Below are positions 34,561 to 46,784 of a stretch of 64,000 bases of DNA, in pieces. A program made the position numbers and the translations under genes. The notes below the pieces were generated by a model, which worked only from the letters and a program-made list of their open reading frames with translations, was not told the DNA's origin and searched no databases. The DNA comes from Phymorhynchus buccinoides. Lineage: Eukaryota; Mollusca; Gastropoda; Neogastropoda; Raphitomidae. The first letter of the stretch is position 1; every line of letters begins with the position of its first letter. The DNA is taken from assembly GCA_017654935.2 (NCBI GenBank), contig CM065711.1, positions 25,888,058-25,952,057 of the forward strand, in the 5' to 3' direction.

Positions 34561-34649
34561 CTCCTCTCTGACTGGAGAAGAAGAAAAGACAGACGGAACA
34601 GAGATGGCTAAGCCATTAGTTGATACAAAGCTGAATGAACGCATCAAAA

Positions 34650-35090
34650 AAGCAGAAGATTCCACGGATGGAATTGGCTTAGACACGGGTTCTGCAGGCA
34701 CAGAAACCGAACCAGACGAAACAACAGGACAAATTCCCGATTGAACCGTAGGCTTTGAAGAAAAACGGACTATGAAAACTTCTTGACCGATTTAACTCTG
34801 AATGCATCGAACAATGCGGATGAACCCACGGACAGAAAACGGGCCTGAAAAGGGTCCCGTATGCACAGAAGTCGAAACAGACGAAACAACGGGAAAAATT
34901 CCCGATTAAACCGTAGGGTTTAAAAAAAAACGGACTAAGAAATTTTCTTGACCGATTTAACTCTGAATGCATTAACAAAAAGGCGGAAGAATCCACGGAT
35001 AGAAAATGGGCCTGAAAAGGGTTCCGTAATCACAGAAGCCGAAACAACGGGAAGAACTCCCGATTGAACCGTAGACTTTGAAGAAAACCA
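34650..35090. repeat. Tandem repeat of about 160 bp, three copies
   Basis: CCCGATT(G/A)AACCGTAG recurs at 34736, 34901 and 35059, accompanied by ACAACGGGAA and CTTGACCGATTTAACTCTGA. Confidence 0.85.
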
Positions 35091-35329
35091 GGGCTCCCCA
35101 TTCTGTGCGTCTGTGCGTCAAATGTGCGTGACAGACGCATTAAAACTTCGTACTGGGGGTGAAACGACGCACTATAATTACTACTCGAGGGTTATGAGAC
35201 GCACTATAAATCTGCCGAGTGCGTGACAGACCTGGTTACTCTACGATTTTGGCGTAGCATGCTACGAAATTAGGGTGTCTGCTACGCAGCTACGACTCGA
35301 AATAGCAAACTCCGCATTTTCATTACCGG

Positions 35330-35990
35330 CAGCTATGAATTTCGAGCGAGCGTTGTCAAGGACACAGATCCCTTCAGTTTGAGGCACCCGATGCGTTCCC
35401 TCGAGTCAGCTTCGAAACTGCTTTGCAGTTGGCGCGCACAAGTTGAGAGAAAGTTTGCTTCAGTTCCTGTGAGGAAAAAAGTGGATTGCGGTGCACAGCA
35501 AAAGCAAAAAAGACACGAAACGGACGACGAATCAGAGGTGGAAGAAGTAGAATCGGAAAATGAAGCTAAAAAGACCAAGCCAAATAGAACAGCAACTCCG
35601 AGGACTGCGAACCAGAAATATCTGTCGAGCTACCATCGGGAGTTTCTATGCATCATAGCATCGAAGAGGGGGGTGGGGAGCATCACGCTTTTTGCACGGT
35701 GTGCAAAAATGATTTTACTGTCAGTGACGCTGGTTTGGCTGACTGCGCTAAACACTGTAAGGGGCGCACAAAGATCTGGTGAGCGTTTTGAAAGGAAGCA
35801 GTAACTTCCTGCAGAACTTCATTGAGAAGAAGAAAGAAGAGTCGAAGCAAGGTCTGCAAAATGACGTCACCAGGGCCGAAGCCATGATGTGCATGCTGAT
35901 AGCGCGGTCCAACTTGCCACTTTCATCAGCTCACAAAGGTGAAGGTCAGGTCATGATAGCACTTGATCATTCTAGACTGGTTGATTTTTC
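35330..35990 (+). pseudogene. Zinc-finger transposase remnant (hAT/BED-like)
   Basis: The first frame (from 35379) is a basic/acidic nuclear-type leader: VERKFASVPVRKKVDCG, ETDDESEVEEVESENEAKKT, then TANQKYLSSYHREFL. In a shifted frame at about 35690-35770 there is HHAFCTVCKNDFTVSDAGLA followed by DCAKHCKGRTKI. Near 35850 comes QNDVTRAEAMMCMLIARSNL. C-x2-C followed by a His region and a TRAEA...NLP block recall N-terminal parts of hAT-related elements. The catalytic core is missing and the second His of the finger is not clear. It is a broken fragment. Confidence 0.5.
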
Positions 35991-36595
35991 ACCCTCTATA
36001 AGTTCACCCTGGGGGTGAAGAGACCCTCTATAGCTGCTTCCTGGGGGTGAAAATACCCTCTATGGTCAAACAAAATGGGGAGCTCTGGAAAACGGATGAA
36101 GAAAATTTCTTGGCCGGTATAACTCTGAGTCGGAACAAATTTCCGACAAAATGTTTGGACGAATGTTTAGCTGACCGATGAAGTCGAAGGACACAGCGAG
36201 ACAAAATGATAAGAATTATCACGAGAAAAATAAACCGGCTTGGACTTAGAAACCGAAGAAAACGAAGCGTCAACCGAAGGGGCGACACTGAAATTAACTG
36301 ACATGAAGTAAACGACAAACTTTATCAAAAAAGGTTGGTGAATAAAAGAAAGCCAGGCCGAAAAGAAAAGCTATGACAACAAAAGTAATCAAAGAGCTAA
36401 ACGCCAAACCACAATTCTAAACATAGCAGCCGGGTTTTTTTTAAAATTAAAAACCGGTCAGTCCAAAACGTACACAAAATAATTCAGAGTATGAATTAGA
36501 TCACAAATTTACCACTAAAAGTAGCAAAAGATATAATTCAAGAAAGCTAAACTGTAAGAAAATCAAGAAAGAAAGCAAAACAGAAACACTAGATA
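35991..36595. other. Non-coding, short CACCCTCTATAG-type repeats
   Basis: CCCTCTATA(A/G) next to CCTGGGGGTGAA is repeated around 35990-36065. Nothing coding. Confidence 0.45.
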
Positions 36596-36703
36596 GGTGA
36601 GAGAATCGGAACAAACCCACCGAATTCGCCAGGTGAGAGAATCGAAACAAACCCACCGAATTCGCCAGGTGAGAGAATCGGAACAAACCCACCGAATTCG
36701 CCA
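36596..36703. repeat. 36-bp tandem repeat, three copies
   Basis: GGTGAGAGAATCG(G/A)AACAAA begins at 36596, 36632 and 36668. Each copy starts with a GGTGAGAG donor-like string on the plus strand, but no plus-strand exon is associated. Confidence 0.95.
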
Positions 36704-36904
36704 AAGTGTTTCAAGTCTTCACACAAAATGGTTTCCCAAATGAATCCAAGCGTGGAAAAAGTTGAAGTGATTGGCAAGGTCAGTGGAGCCACGTGGCCGG
36801 TAGTGGATAAGGGAGGTAATACTACCAGCACAGGGTGGCTTCCCTTTTGTTTCTTTGTATCTAAGTGCTTTAGCACTGATGGTTTTCCAACTGATAAGCG
36901 TATA

Positions 36905-37042
36905 TGCTATTGTTTTGAGTGTTGGTCAGTATGGTTATAATAGATTGACAGATTAAAGGAAGTTACAAGCACAGAACTTCCAGAAGGTGGGGAACTATTT
37001 ATACAAAAGAACCCCAGGTATCCCCACAGGGGGATATGAATG
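36905..37042 (-). mobile_element. MITE end module plus dispersed family C, copy 3
   Basis: TTGTTTTGAGTGTTGGTCAG at 36912 is the terminal module seen at 26866-27235. It is followed by GAAGTTACAAGCACAGAACT and ACTATTTATACAAAAGA, the complement of the family C repeat at 18535 and 58998. Confidence 0.7.
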
Positions 37043-37329
37043 CTTAATGAGGGTAAACGGATAAGCCCAAGCTTCTTTACACCATGCCCTCGAGGGGAAA
37101 AAGAAAAGCCAAATAACAAGAAAAGGAAAACAAAAAGAAAGTATAAAATGCATACAAAGAATAGAAAATAACAACAGCCATGTTCACAGTAGATTGAAGA
37201 ACATGGGGAAAAAATCAAGCTAAAATGTACAGCTCGTTCACGTACTCGCACACACACAAAAACATACAGTATACCCTATAACTATACCAAAACATGCATA
37301 CAGAGTCTCTTGTGTGTGTGTGTGTGTGT

Positions 37330-37386
<57 letters not shown>

Positions 37387-37694
37387 CTGAACATTTATTG
37401 TCATTACCTCAAGGGTCTTTGTTCTCCTTTCACTAGTTTCAGTGTTAACGAACAATGGTGAATAAAACAATTAAGGATACAACAATAGTACCTTCAGAAT
37501 GAAACAACATCCATAGAAGGAAACAACTTATAAAACAACAAATCAAAGACAGAGAAAAGAAGATTAAGTCACAACAAACAATAGACACGAAAACTCTTGG
37601 AGAAAGGAATGTAAGTTCGGCCAATCACACGATCATTGTGCGTAATACAAATAGAAAGAGAGAGAGAGAGAGAAAGAGAATGTGCATGCATGCA

Positions 37695-37736
<42 letters not shown>

Positions 37737-37745
37737 TAGTCCTAC
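37043..37745. repeat. GA and TG microsatellites in intron 4
   Basis: (TG)n(GA)n lies at about 37311-37382, and (GA)n followed by (CATG)n and (TG)n at about 37652-37735, directly downstream of the exon 4 donor on the minus strand. The remainder is A-rich. Confidence 0.9.
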
Positions 37746-37986
37746 CCGTTGTGCTTCGCTGGAATCGGCCAGTTCGCCGTTCGCAGCAATCGCCTCTTTG
37801 GTCTTCCCGGTGAGGACAGCATCCAAGACGAGACTTCCCGTGGCGGACTTTGGGTTGTCAGGGATGCGCTGCACTCCCACAGACGCCAATCGTGACATAA
37901 CCTTCCCCAGCGAGGCCAGAAGGGAGTTGTCTGGTGCGGAGGACGCCAGACGTTCTGCGGTAACCCTGTGGGCGGACAGCTCCCCC
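37746..37986 (-). CDS. TRIM gene exon 4: post-coiled-coil segment
   Basis: The minus-strand exon lies between GATCACAG and CAACGG|GTAGGA. Its first base completes the arginine split at the end of exon 3, giving ...ALESYRGELSAHR. It contains RVTAERLASSAPDNSLLASL, GKVMSRLASVGVQRIPDN and VLDAVLTGKTKEAIAANGEL. In TRIM proteins the coiled coil is commonly followed by such a segment (repeated L..L..V.SRL) before the C-terminal domain. It is GC-rich and free of stops, in contrast to the surrounding intron. Exit phase is 0, compatible with exon 5 at 26717. Confidence 0.75.
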
Positions 37987-37994
37987 CTGTGATC

Positions 37995-38640
37995 AGATGT
38001 TGCGCATAATTAAAAGAACATTTGTTGAATTAGATAAGGAAAACGTTTTTGTTATTGTATATAAGTCTATGGTTTGCCCTCATTTAGAATATGGCAACGT
38101 TATCTGGTACCCTTATCTTAAGAGACAGTCATCATCAATTGAAAGAGTTCAAAAGGAGAGCGAAAAAATTGGTCAAAAGTTGTAAAGATCTAACGTACTG
38201 TGATAGACTAAAATTGGTAAATTTACATTCATTAAAAGGAAGGTGTATAAGACACGACCTTTTCCAAAGGAACAAAAATTTTAACTTAGACGACATCAGT
38301 TTTTGAGTCTCTCTTCTCACCATCAAAGTCTAACACAACTAGAAGCCAAGAGGGGAAAGTTCAAATTCAACGGTAGAACACTAACAAACGTAAACATTGT
38401 CTCAGTAACAGAGGAACTCACTGCCATCTGAACTAAAAAAAATTCACCCTCTACTAATACCTTCAAAGATCTACTTGACAAAAATGGAAATTTTAGTGAA
38501 ATGTTTTATGATTGTGATGACTAACATTGCAATCGTTACTTCCCTTTCACACGCAAATGCAACCTAAGGAAAAATACATTTGGATGGGACATTTTATAAG
38601 CCGCGAGGCTTAGGTAGAAGCCAGTCCCTTTGCTACTACT
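37995..38640 (+). pseudogene. LINE RT C-terminal fragment
   Basis: Plus-strand frames read IIKRTFVELDKENVFVIVYK, SMVCPHLEYGNVIWYPYL and KLVKSCKDLTYCDRLKLVNL...SLKGR. They are collinear with RRTFLNTDRDIFIKLYKSLV and YLNLHSLKGRR of the LINE at 30650-32800. It has frameshifts and stops and ends near a short CTACTACTA tail at 38630. It is a strongly 5'-truncated copy directly beside the exon 4 acceptor. Confidence 0.8.
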
Positions 38641-38754
38641 ATTGAGACGAGAATGTCAAAATCGAAGAGATGTTTATTTAGTTAACCTTTATCTGCGGAG
38701 AAACAAGCAAAAAAATCCTGCGTTGGAGATTCTGAGGCTGAGGTTATTGAAGAG

Positions 38755-39607
38755 ATGGAAAAAGAAAAGGCTGCTTCTCTGTTTGATGCTCAAAATATAC
38801 ACGAGTCTGTGATGGCCAAGATCAACGATGTGTTGAAGGCTTTTACACCGCAGGAGGCTGAGGGGACAGATCCTGCACTGAAGATGCTGCCAGCGTTTGC
38901 CACAGCCGTTTCTATGGCCATGATAGAAGTGATGAAAGGGGTGGTGACCATGATTGACAGGAGATTGGATCGGATGGAAAGGGCGGACACTTCCCCTCCC
39001 TGCTGCGGGCACCAGAAGCTTGAATCGGCCATTCGGGGGCTAACATATGAAAACAATCGTCTGCAGCAGTATACGCGTAGAGAATCTGTCCGGATTTTTG
39101 GTTTGCAGCAGGAAGAGGGGGAGACTGCTGATCAAGTTGAAAAGAAGGCGCTTGGGGTGATGAAGGATGCTGGAGTAAAGGTTGAAGAAGCGGACATCGC
39201 TGCATGCCACAGAGCGGGGGAAGGGGGGGAAGGGTCCACGAGCGGTGTTAGTCAAGTTTGTATCTCGGCGCAAACGACAGGAGTTGATGATGAAAAAAAA
39301 CCTGTTGAAGGGGAAAAGTGGCTATGAAAAGATCTTCGTTAACGATGATCTCACCCCTCTACGTTCTCGTCTTCTTGGTTATGTGAAGACCCTGCCCAAT
39401 GTTGACAAGGCCTGGACCATTGACAGGATTATCCATTGCAGCAGGAGATTTCCCCCTGGGCTCCACCCGGACGATCGCCCCAGACCCGTCATCATCGAAA
39501 CACCTGACAACCTCTTCCAGCTGGGCATGTCGGAAATCAATTACAAGCGGCTGGGTCTGACCCACCTGATCTTCGCCGGCAACGAGGGCAATGAGCGTAT
39601 GGAGTAG
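38755..39607 (+). pseudogene. ORF1 of the large LINE, one frameshift
   Basis: The first frame (38755-39240) starts MEKEKAASLFDAQNIHES and has a helical segment with LESAIRGLTYENNRLQQYTR and RESVRIFGLQQEEGETADQV. This is a coiled coil running into an RRM-like start, as in L1-type ORF1 proteins (R.S.RI.G..E..GE). After a frameshift at about 39235 the second part reads VLVKFVSRRKRQELMMKKNL, FVNDDLTPLRSRLLGYV, DKAWTIDRIIHCSRRF and PDNLFQLGMSEINYKRLGLT, ending at 39607. The product would bind element RNA as a multimer. ORF2 starts 27 bp downstream. Confidence 0.8.
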
Positions 39608-39634
39608 GGCTGCCCTGAGGGCTCAGTTGGTGGT

Positions 39635-41149
39635 TTGTCAACCCATGGGAGCGGATCACCTGCAGGTTTGATAAGATTAGGTGCTAACAAGGGGGTCACA
39701 GAACATGAGGATAGGGGTGAGAGTAGAAGTGTGTCTTATGGGGTATCTTGTGAGAGTAGAAGTGTGTCTTATGGGGTATCTTGTGAGAGTAGAAGCGTGT
39801 CTAATGGGGTATCTTGTGAGAGTAGAAGCGTGTCTTATGGGGTATCTTGTGAGAGTAGAAGCGTGTCTTATGGGGTATCTTGTGAGAGTAGAAGTGTGTC
39901 TTATGGGGTATCTTATGGGGTATCTTGTGAGAGTAGAAGCGTGTCTTATGGGGTATCTTGTGAGAGTAGAAGTGTGTCTTATGGGGTATCTTATGGGGTA
40001 TCTTGTGAGAGTAGAAGTGTGTCTTATGGGGTATCTTGTGAGAGTAGAAGCGTGTCTTATGGGGTATCTTGTGAGAGTAGAAGTGTGTCTTATGGGGTAT
40101 CTTGTGAGAGTAGAAGTGTGTCTTATGGGGTATCTTGTGAGAGTAGAAGCGTGTCTTATGGGGTATCTTGTGAGAGTAGAAGTGTGTCTTATGGGGTATC
40201 TTATGGGGTATCTTGTGAGAGTAGAAGTGTGTCTTATGGTGTGTCTTATGGGGTATCTTGTGAGAGTAGAAGCGTGTCTTATGTCTTATGGGTATCTTGT
40301 GAGAGTAGAAGCGTGTCTTATGGGGTATCTTGTGAGAGTAGAAGTGTGTCTTATGGGGTATCTTGTGAGAGTAGAAGCGTGTCTTATGGGGTATCTTGTG
40401 AGAGTAGAAGCGTGTCTTATGGGGTATCTTATGGGGTATCTTGTGAGAGTAGAAGTGTGTCTTATGGTGTGTCTTATGGGGTATCTTGTGAGAGTAGAAG
40501 CATGTCTTATGGGGTATCTTGTGAGAGTAGAAGTGTGTCTTATGGGGTATCTTATGGGGTATCTTGTGAGAGTAGAAGTGTGTCTTATGGGGTATCTTGT
40601 GAGAGTAGAAGCGTGTCTTATGGGGTATCTTGTGAGAGTAGAAGTGTGTCTTATGGGGTATCTTGTGAGGAACTTACTGTTAGTGATGGAAACGGTTGTG
40701 GGCGTAATGGTGTGAACCCAAATGTCTTTTGTGACGATAGAAATGTTGTTCATAGTAGGCAGGATTGTGGGTGTTCTAATTATAATTCTGAGGACTTTGC
40801 GTTTGACCAGAAAACCTCGACACATAGACATAAAGATCATGGTAATATGAGTCTTGGCGATGTGGGGCATGTTGATGTGGATCCTGAACAGAATGGGATT
40901 GATCAAATGGCTTTTCAAGAAAGAACAAATACTAAACTATCAATTTTCTTCAGAAATCAGAAGGTTAATAACCAGAAAGGTTGGAGCAAAACTACACCAA
41001 AGTGCATGGATAAACGAATGGGATTTGTGGTGTGTCACTGCCATGACAAGAATGATATGGGTGAACTACACCAAACTGCATGGATAAACGAATCGGATTT
41101 GTGGTGTGTCGCTGCCATGACAAGAATGATATGGGTGTTGGCGGTTTGA
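39635..41149 (+). pseudogene. ORF2 N-terminal part made of a 33-bp coding minisatellite
   Basis: From ATG 39635 the frame enters about 27 copies of an 11-residue unit CESRSVSYGVS (39715-40672), some with an extra YGVS from a 12-bp internal duplication. It then continues as unique sequence (NGCGRNGVNPNVFCDDRNV...) to a TGA at 41147. All repeats keep the frame, and the unit is a multiple of three. A 72-bp direct duplication (CACCAAA(G/C)TGCATGGATAAACG) follows at about 40988-41132. The serine/cysteine-rich repeat has no known role. In ordinary LINEs ORF2 starts near the endonuclease, so this leader is unusual. Confidence 0.75.
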
Positions 41150-44100
41150 ATCATGGAGATGAATGTCATGGTGAAGTGTTTTATTATGTGTGCTATAATC
41201 ATAACAAAGTGTGTCATGGAAATGTATTTCATGAGTGTGGGTTATGAGGATGTTGTGGGTTATGATGTTGGTCACAGTGATGATTGTCATAGTGATGAGA
41301 GTCATAGTGATGAGGGTCATAGTGATGTGGGTCATAGTGATGTAAGTTATAGTTAGGTGCGTCATAGTGATGTGGATCATAGTGATGATTGTCATAGTGA
41401 TGGGTGTCAAAGTGATGTGGATCATAGTGATGAGGGTCATAGTGATGTAAGTTATAGTGATGTGGATCATAGTGATGAGGGTCATAGTGATGAGTCATAG
41501 TGATGTGGATCATAGTGATGAGGGTCATAGTGATAGTCATAGTGATGAGTCATAGTGATGTGGGTCATAGTGATGTGGGTCATAGTGATGTGGGTCATAG
41601 TGATGTGGGTCATAGTGATGTGGGTCATAGTGATGGGTGTCATAGTGATGAGAGTCATAGTGATGAGTCATAGTGATGTGGGTCATAGTGATGTGGGTCA
41701 TAATGATGTGGGTCATAGTGATGTGGATCATAGTGATGAGGGCCATAGTGATGTGGGTCATAGTTATGTGGGTCATAGTGATGAGAGACATAGTGATGAG
41801 TCATAGTGATGTGGGTCATAATGATGTGGGTCATAGTGATGTGGATCATAGTGATGAGGGTCATAGTGATGTGGGTCATAGTGATGAGGGTCATAGTGAT
41901 GTGGATGTGGGTCATAGTGATGTGGGTCATGAGGATGTGGGCCATAATGATATGAACCAAGAAGTGGGTCCTGACGATATGGGTCATGAAAATGAAAAAG
42001 GGCATGGTGATGTAGGTCATAGGGAGGTGGGTCATAGTAGCGCAGATCGTAGTAATGTAGGTCATTGTGATATATGTCACAGCAATGTGGTATATGCCGA
42101 TCTTGGTCTTAAAGATACGGGTCATGGTGTTGCATGCCATGGTGATGTGGGTCATGGTGATGTGGGTCATGGTGATATGCATCATGGTGATGTGTGTCAT
42201 GGTGGTGTGCATCATGGAGATGTGGGTCATGATGGTGTGTCACGGTGATGTGTGTCATGGTGATGTGTCATGGTGGTGTGTGTCATGGTGATGTGGGTCA
42301 TGATGATGTGTCTCATGGTGATGTGGGTCATGGACATAGATTTCATGGTGATGTGGGTTATGGTAGTATGGGTCATGGAGATGTGTCCTGATGATGTGTC
42401 CTGGTGATGTGTGTCCTGGTGATGTATGTCATGGTGATGTGTACTGGTGATGTGGGTCATGGTGATGTGTGTCATGATGATATGTGTCATGGAGATAGAC
42501 TTCATGGTGAGGTGTGTCAGGATGACGTATGTCGTGGTGATACGAGTCGTGATGTGGGACATGATGATGCGTGTCAATACTGTGTGTGCCATGATAAAGC
42601 GAGTCACGAGGTTGAGGGTAAGGATGATGTAGGTCATGGTGATATGTGTCATGGTGATGTGAAGCATGGTGATGTGGGTCATGGTGATATGTGTCATGGT
42701 GATGCGAATCATGGTGATGTGGGTCATGGTGATATGGGTCATGATAATGTATGTCATGATGATGAGGGTCATGGTGATATGTCTCATGATGTGTGTCATG
42801 GTGATGTGTGTCATGGTAATGTGGTTCACGGGGATGTTGGTTATGGTTGTAGGGGTCATGATGTGTCATGATCTTTGTATTGTCTATGTGGGTCAAGTGT
42901 GTCATGGTGATGTGTCATGGTGATGTGTCATGGTGATATGGGTCATGATGATGATGTGGTTCACAATCTGTGTCATGATGATGTATGTACTGGTGATGTG
43001 GGTCATGGTGATGCGAGTCATGGTGATGTATGTTGTGGTGATGTGGGTCGTGGTGATGTGGGTCATGATGTATGTCATGGTGGTGTAGGTCATGGTGATG
43101 TGGGTCATGGCGATGTATGTTGTGGTGATGTGGGTTGTGGTGATGTATGTTGTGGTGATGTGGGTCATGGTGATGTGGGCTATGGTGATATAGGTCATGG
43201 TGATGTGTCATTGTGATGTATGCTGTGGTGATATGGGTCATGATGTGGGCTTTGGTGATGTGGATCATGGTGATGTGTGTTGTGGGTCATGATGATGTAA
43301 GTTGTGATGATGTGTGTCAGGATGATGTATGTTGTGATGGTGTGGGTCATGGTGATGTGGGTCATGGGTATATGGATCATGATGATGTATGTCGTGGTGT
43401 TGTGGGTTATGATGATGTATGTTGTGATGATAGATGTTGTGATGAAGTGTGTCATGGTGGTGTATGTTGTGGTGATGATTGTCATGATGATGTGGGTTAT
43501 GGTTATGTGGGCCGTGGGTATATGTATCATGATGATGTATGTCGTGGTGATGTGGTTCGTGATGATGTATGTCGTGAGGATGCATGTCGTGATGATGAGG
43601 ATCATGATGATGTATGTTGTGATGATGTGGGTCATGATGATGTATGCCATGGTGATGAGGGTCATGATGATGAGGGTCATGATGATGTATGTTGTGGTGA
43701 TGAGGGTCATGATGATGTATGTTGTGGTGATGAGGGTCATGGTGATGTATGTCATGGTGATGTGGTTCGTGATGATGTATGTCGTGGTGATAAGGGTCAT
43801 GATGATGTATGTGATGATGATGTGGTTCGCGATGATGCATGTCATGATGATGAGGGTCATGATGATGTATGTCGTGATGATGTGGTTCGTGATGATGTAT
43901 GTTGTGGTGATGAGGGTCATGATGATGTATGTTGTTGTGATGTGGGTCATGATGATGGATGTTATGGTGATGAGGGTCATGCTGATGTGTTTCATGATGA
44001 TGTGGTTCATGATGATGCATATCGTGGTGATGAGGGTCATGATGATGTATGTTGTGGTGATGAAGGTCATGATGATGCATGTTGTGGTGATGAGGGTCAT

Positions 44101-44780
44101 GATGATGCATGTTGTGGTGATGAGGGTCATGATGATGTATGTCATGATGATGTGGTTCGTGATGATGTATGTTGTGGTGATGAGGGTCATGATGATGTAT
44201 GTCATGATGAGGGCCATGATGATGTATGTCGTGGTGATGAGGGTCATGGTGTGCTACGTCGTAGTGATATGGGATATGAGTCATGATGATGTATGTCATG
44301 GTGATGTGGGACATGGTGATGTATGTCATGGTGATGTGGATCATCATGGGGTATGGTATGATGATGTCGGTCATGGGGATGTGGGTCATGGGTATATAAT
44401 GATGTGCATCATGGTGATATGTGTCACGGTGATGTATGTTCTGGTGATGTGGGTTATAATGATGTGGGTCTTGATGTGTCTCATGATGATGTATGTCATG
44501 GTGATGTGTCATTGTGATGTGTGTGTCATGGTGAGGTGGATCATGATATGTTTCATGGTGGTGTGTGTCATTGTGATGTGGGTCACTGTGATGTAGGTCA
44601 TGATGATGTGGTTTCTGGCGATATGGGTCATGGTGATGTGTGTTGTGATGATGTGGGTCATGATGATAATGTGTGTTATAGGGATGTCGGGTATGATGAT
44701 GTAGGTCATGGTGATGTGGGTCAGGATGATGTGAAACATGATATAGATCATGATAATGTGAGACATAAATATGTGGGTCA
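41150..44780 (+). repeat. 15-bp coding-type minisatellite (GDVGH repeats), about 3.5 kb
   Basis: Units such as GATGTGGGTCATAGT and GATGAGGGTCATGAT are repeated more than 200 times, encoding (D/E)(V/E)GH(S/G/D) pentapeptides. Blocks of different unit flavour follow one another (GGTCATAGTGATG, GGTCATGGTGATG, GATGTATGTTGTGGTGATGA). The frame is interrupted a few times, but the last stretch is in frame with the endonuclease. Minus-strand frames (THITMTH) are shadows. Confidence 0.9.
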
Positions 44781-46779
44781 TGGTTTGGATGTTAGTAATG
44801 TTAATAGGGGTCAAAATGTTGATGTGGGTCACAATGTCGTGGCAAGTCATGGGTGCGTGGCTCATAATGTTGATATTGGAAATCATTCGTTTGACAACCA
44901 TCTGGATCATACAGCAAAGTTGAAAGTTGAGGGTGTTTATAGGCACCAGGTACCAGTGGACACAGATGAGAGTAAAAGGGTGATAACTGGGCATCATTCT
45001 AATGGGGATGGTGTAAACAGAGATGTGGGCACTGCTTCTGGTTGTGTCTCAGCCAATGATCAAAATGAGGATGACAGTTACATGCAGAATAGTGTCACAA
45101 CCCGAAATACCCCACAGACCTGTACAGAGTTAACACAGAAGCCTTTAAGGATAGTTTCTTTAAACGTTTTTGGACTACTTTCTAAACTTAAGTACCCAGC
45201 ATTCATTGAACTAATTTCGATTAATGATATTGTTTGCTTGAGTGAAACCAAAATGAGTGATCTTGATACAGTAGAGATTAATGGCTTTACCTTCATCCCC
45301 AAAAACCGAAAGAAATTTAGGAGAAAATCGGGAGGGGTTGGAATTCTTGTGAGAGAAAGTGTCACAAAACATATTAAAATAATTGAGCAAAAAACTCAGG
45401 AGAAGTTGGTAGACCCATCTTTACATAAATTCTATAAGTTTGTAGACGGTGCAGTCTGTAAAGAATGTCTTTGCATTGAGTTTTCTCCAGAATCTACAAA
45501 CTTACCCGTTGCATCTGTTTTACTGTGTGCATTGTACCTGCCACCAGAGGGTTCACCTTATCATAATGATAACGCCTTTCAAGACCTAGAAGAAATGTTT
45601 ATGCATTTAGACTTTGATAACATTGTTCTCCTTGGTGATTTAAATGCCAGAACCGGTTCAGTTAGAGACTTTATGTTAGAAGCTCCCATTATTGATGAAC
45701 AATTAGGTGAATCTGGAATGGTTGATTTAAAGAAAAGTTATAATGTTAGGCAACATCGACAATCACAGGACAGGACAATAAACAACCAAGGCCATTCACT
45801 CATTGATTTTTGTAAAACTTATGGTTTACTGATAGTAAATGGGCGAGTTGGTGATGATGCGGATATTGGCGAAATGACTTGCAAAGATGCTAGTATCGTT
45901 GATTATGCTGTAGCTTCCCCGCAGTTATTCCCCCTTTTCAGAAATTTCACAGTGGGTGATTTTGATCACTGTTTATCAGACGTGCACAACCCAATCTTTC
46001 TTGAGATAGACTTTGGAGAACATAAAATTAGCAATGATGACCAGGTGAACGGAAATATAGGAGACAATGAAACCAACGGAGGGAAATTTTATTGGAAACC
46101 AGAACTTGAAAATAATTTTGTAAATGAGCTAAATGACCAGGATATTGCCACAGCTAATGATGTGTTAAGTCATTTAGTTATTTCTGATGTAGCAGTCTCA
46201 CAAACTCAGATCGATAACGCTACTGATGTAATCTGCAATTTAAAGAGAGACGCTGGTGTAAAGGCTGGCATGAGTAGAGACTGTCCAAAGCGCACAGGAA
46301 AGAAGGATGACTGTGGCCGCACGCCAAAAACAAATGAAGAGTGGTTTGATTCTGATTGTAAAACAGAAAGACGAGCATACCGAAGAGCTAAGCATCATTA
46401 TCAACTAACTAGGTCCGATCCAAATAAAAGAAAACGTGGTCAGGCTTTTAAAGATTACCAAAAAATGATAAATAAAAAGTGTAATGAATGTATTAAAAGT
46501 TTTCACAAGATACAATCGCTACGTTCTAAAGACCCTAAGCAATACTGGAAAGTAATTAGTGACAAGGATCAAAGAAATAAAATCATAGAGCTAGTTAGCC
46601 ATGAAACGTTTGTTGAACATTTTGAGCAACTAACTAATGTTTCCACAGACCAGTTAATAGGCGTTGAAGAAGACACTGGGGACGGGATTAGTACTGACAA
46701 TGAAGAAGTAAATAAAGAGATCACCGCTGAGGAAATTATAAAAGGCGTTAAACAGCTTAAAAACAATAAAGCATATTAA
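44521..46779 (+). pseudogene. ORF2: His/Asp-rich leader and APE-type endonuclease
   Basis: A 752-codon frame starts within the GDVGH repeats. From about 45145 it has the apurinic-type endonuclease motifs in order: RIVSLNVFGLLSKL, IVCLSETKM (catalytic Glu), RKSGGVGILVRES, VLLGDLNARTG, ASIVDYAVASPQL and CLSDVHNPIFLEI. The linker to RT has RTPKTNEEWFDSDCKTERRA and YWKVISDKDQRNKI. The frame ends at ...KQLKNNKAY and a TAA, where a short deletion removes the expected G.D.I residues and shifts the frame. The enzyme would nick target DNA for reverse transcription. The residues needed for catalysis look intact. Confidence 0.85.
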
Positions 46780-46784
46780 ATGAA

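Noticed and set aside
36596..36703. CRISPR array
   Set aside because: The 36-bp units are contiguous with no spacers, and the context is an animal intron.
41066..44512. Thr/His/Met-rich minus-strand genes
   Set aside because: They are antisense shadows of the GDVGH minisatellite within the LINE ORF2.
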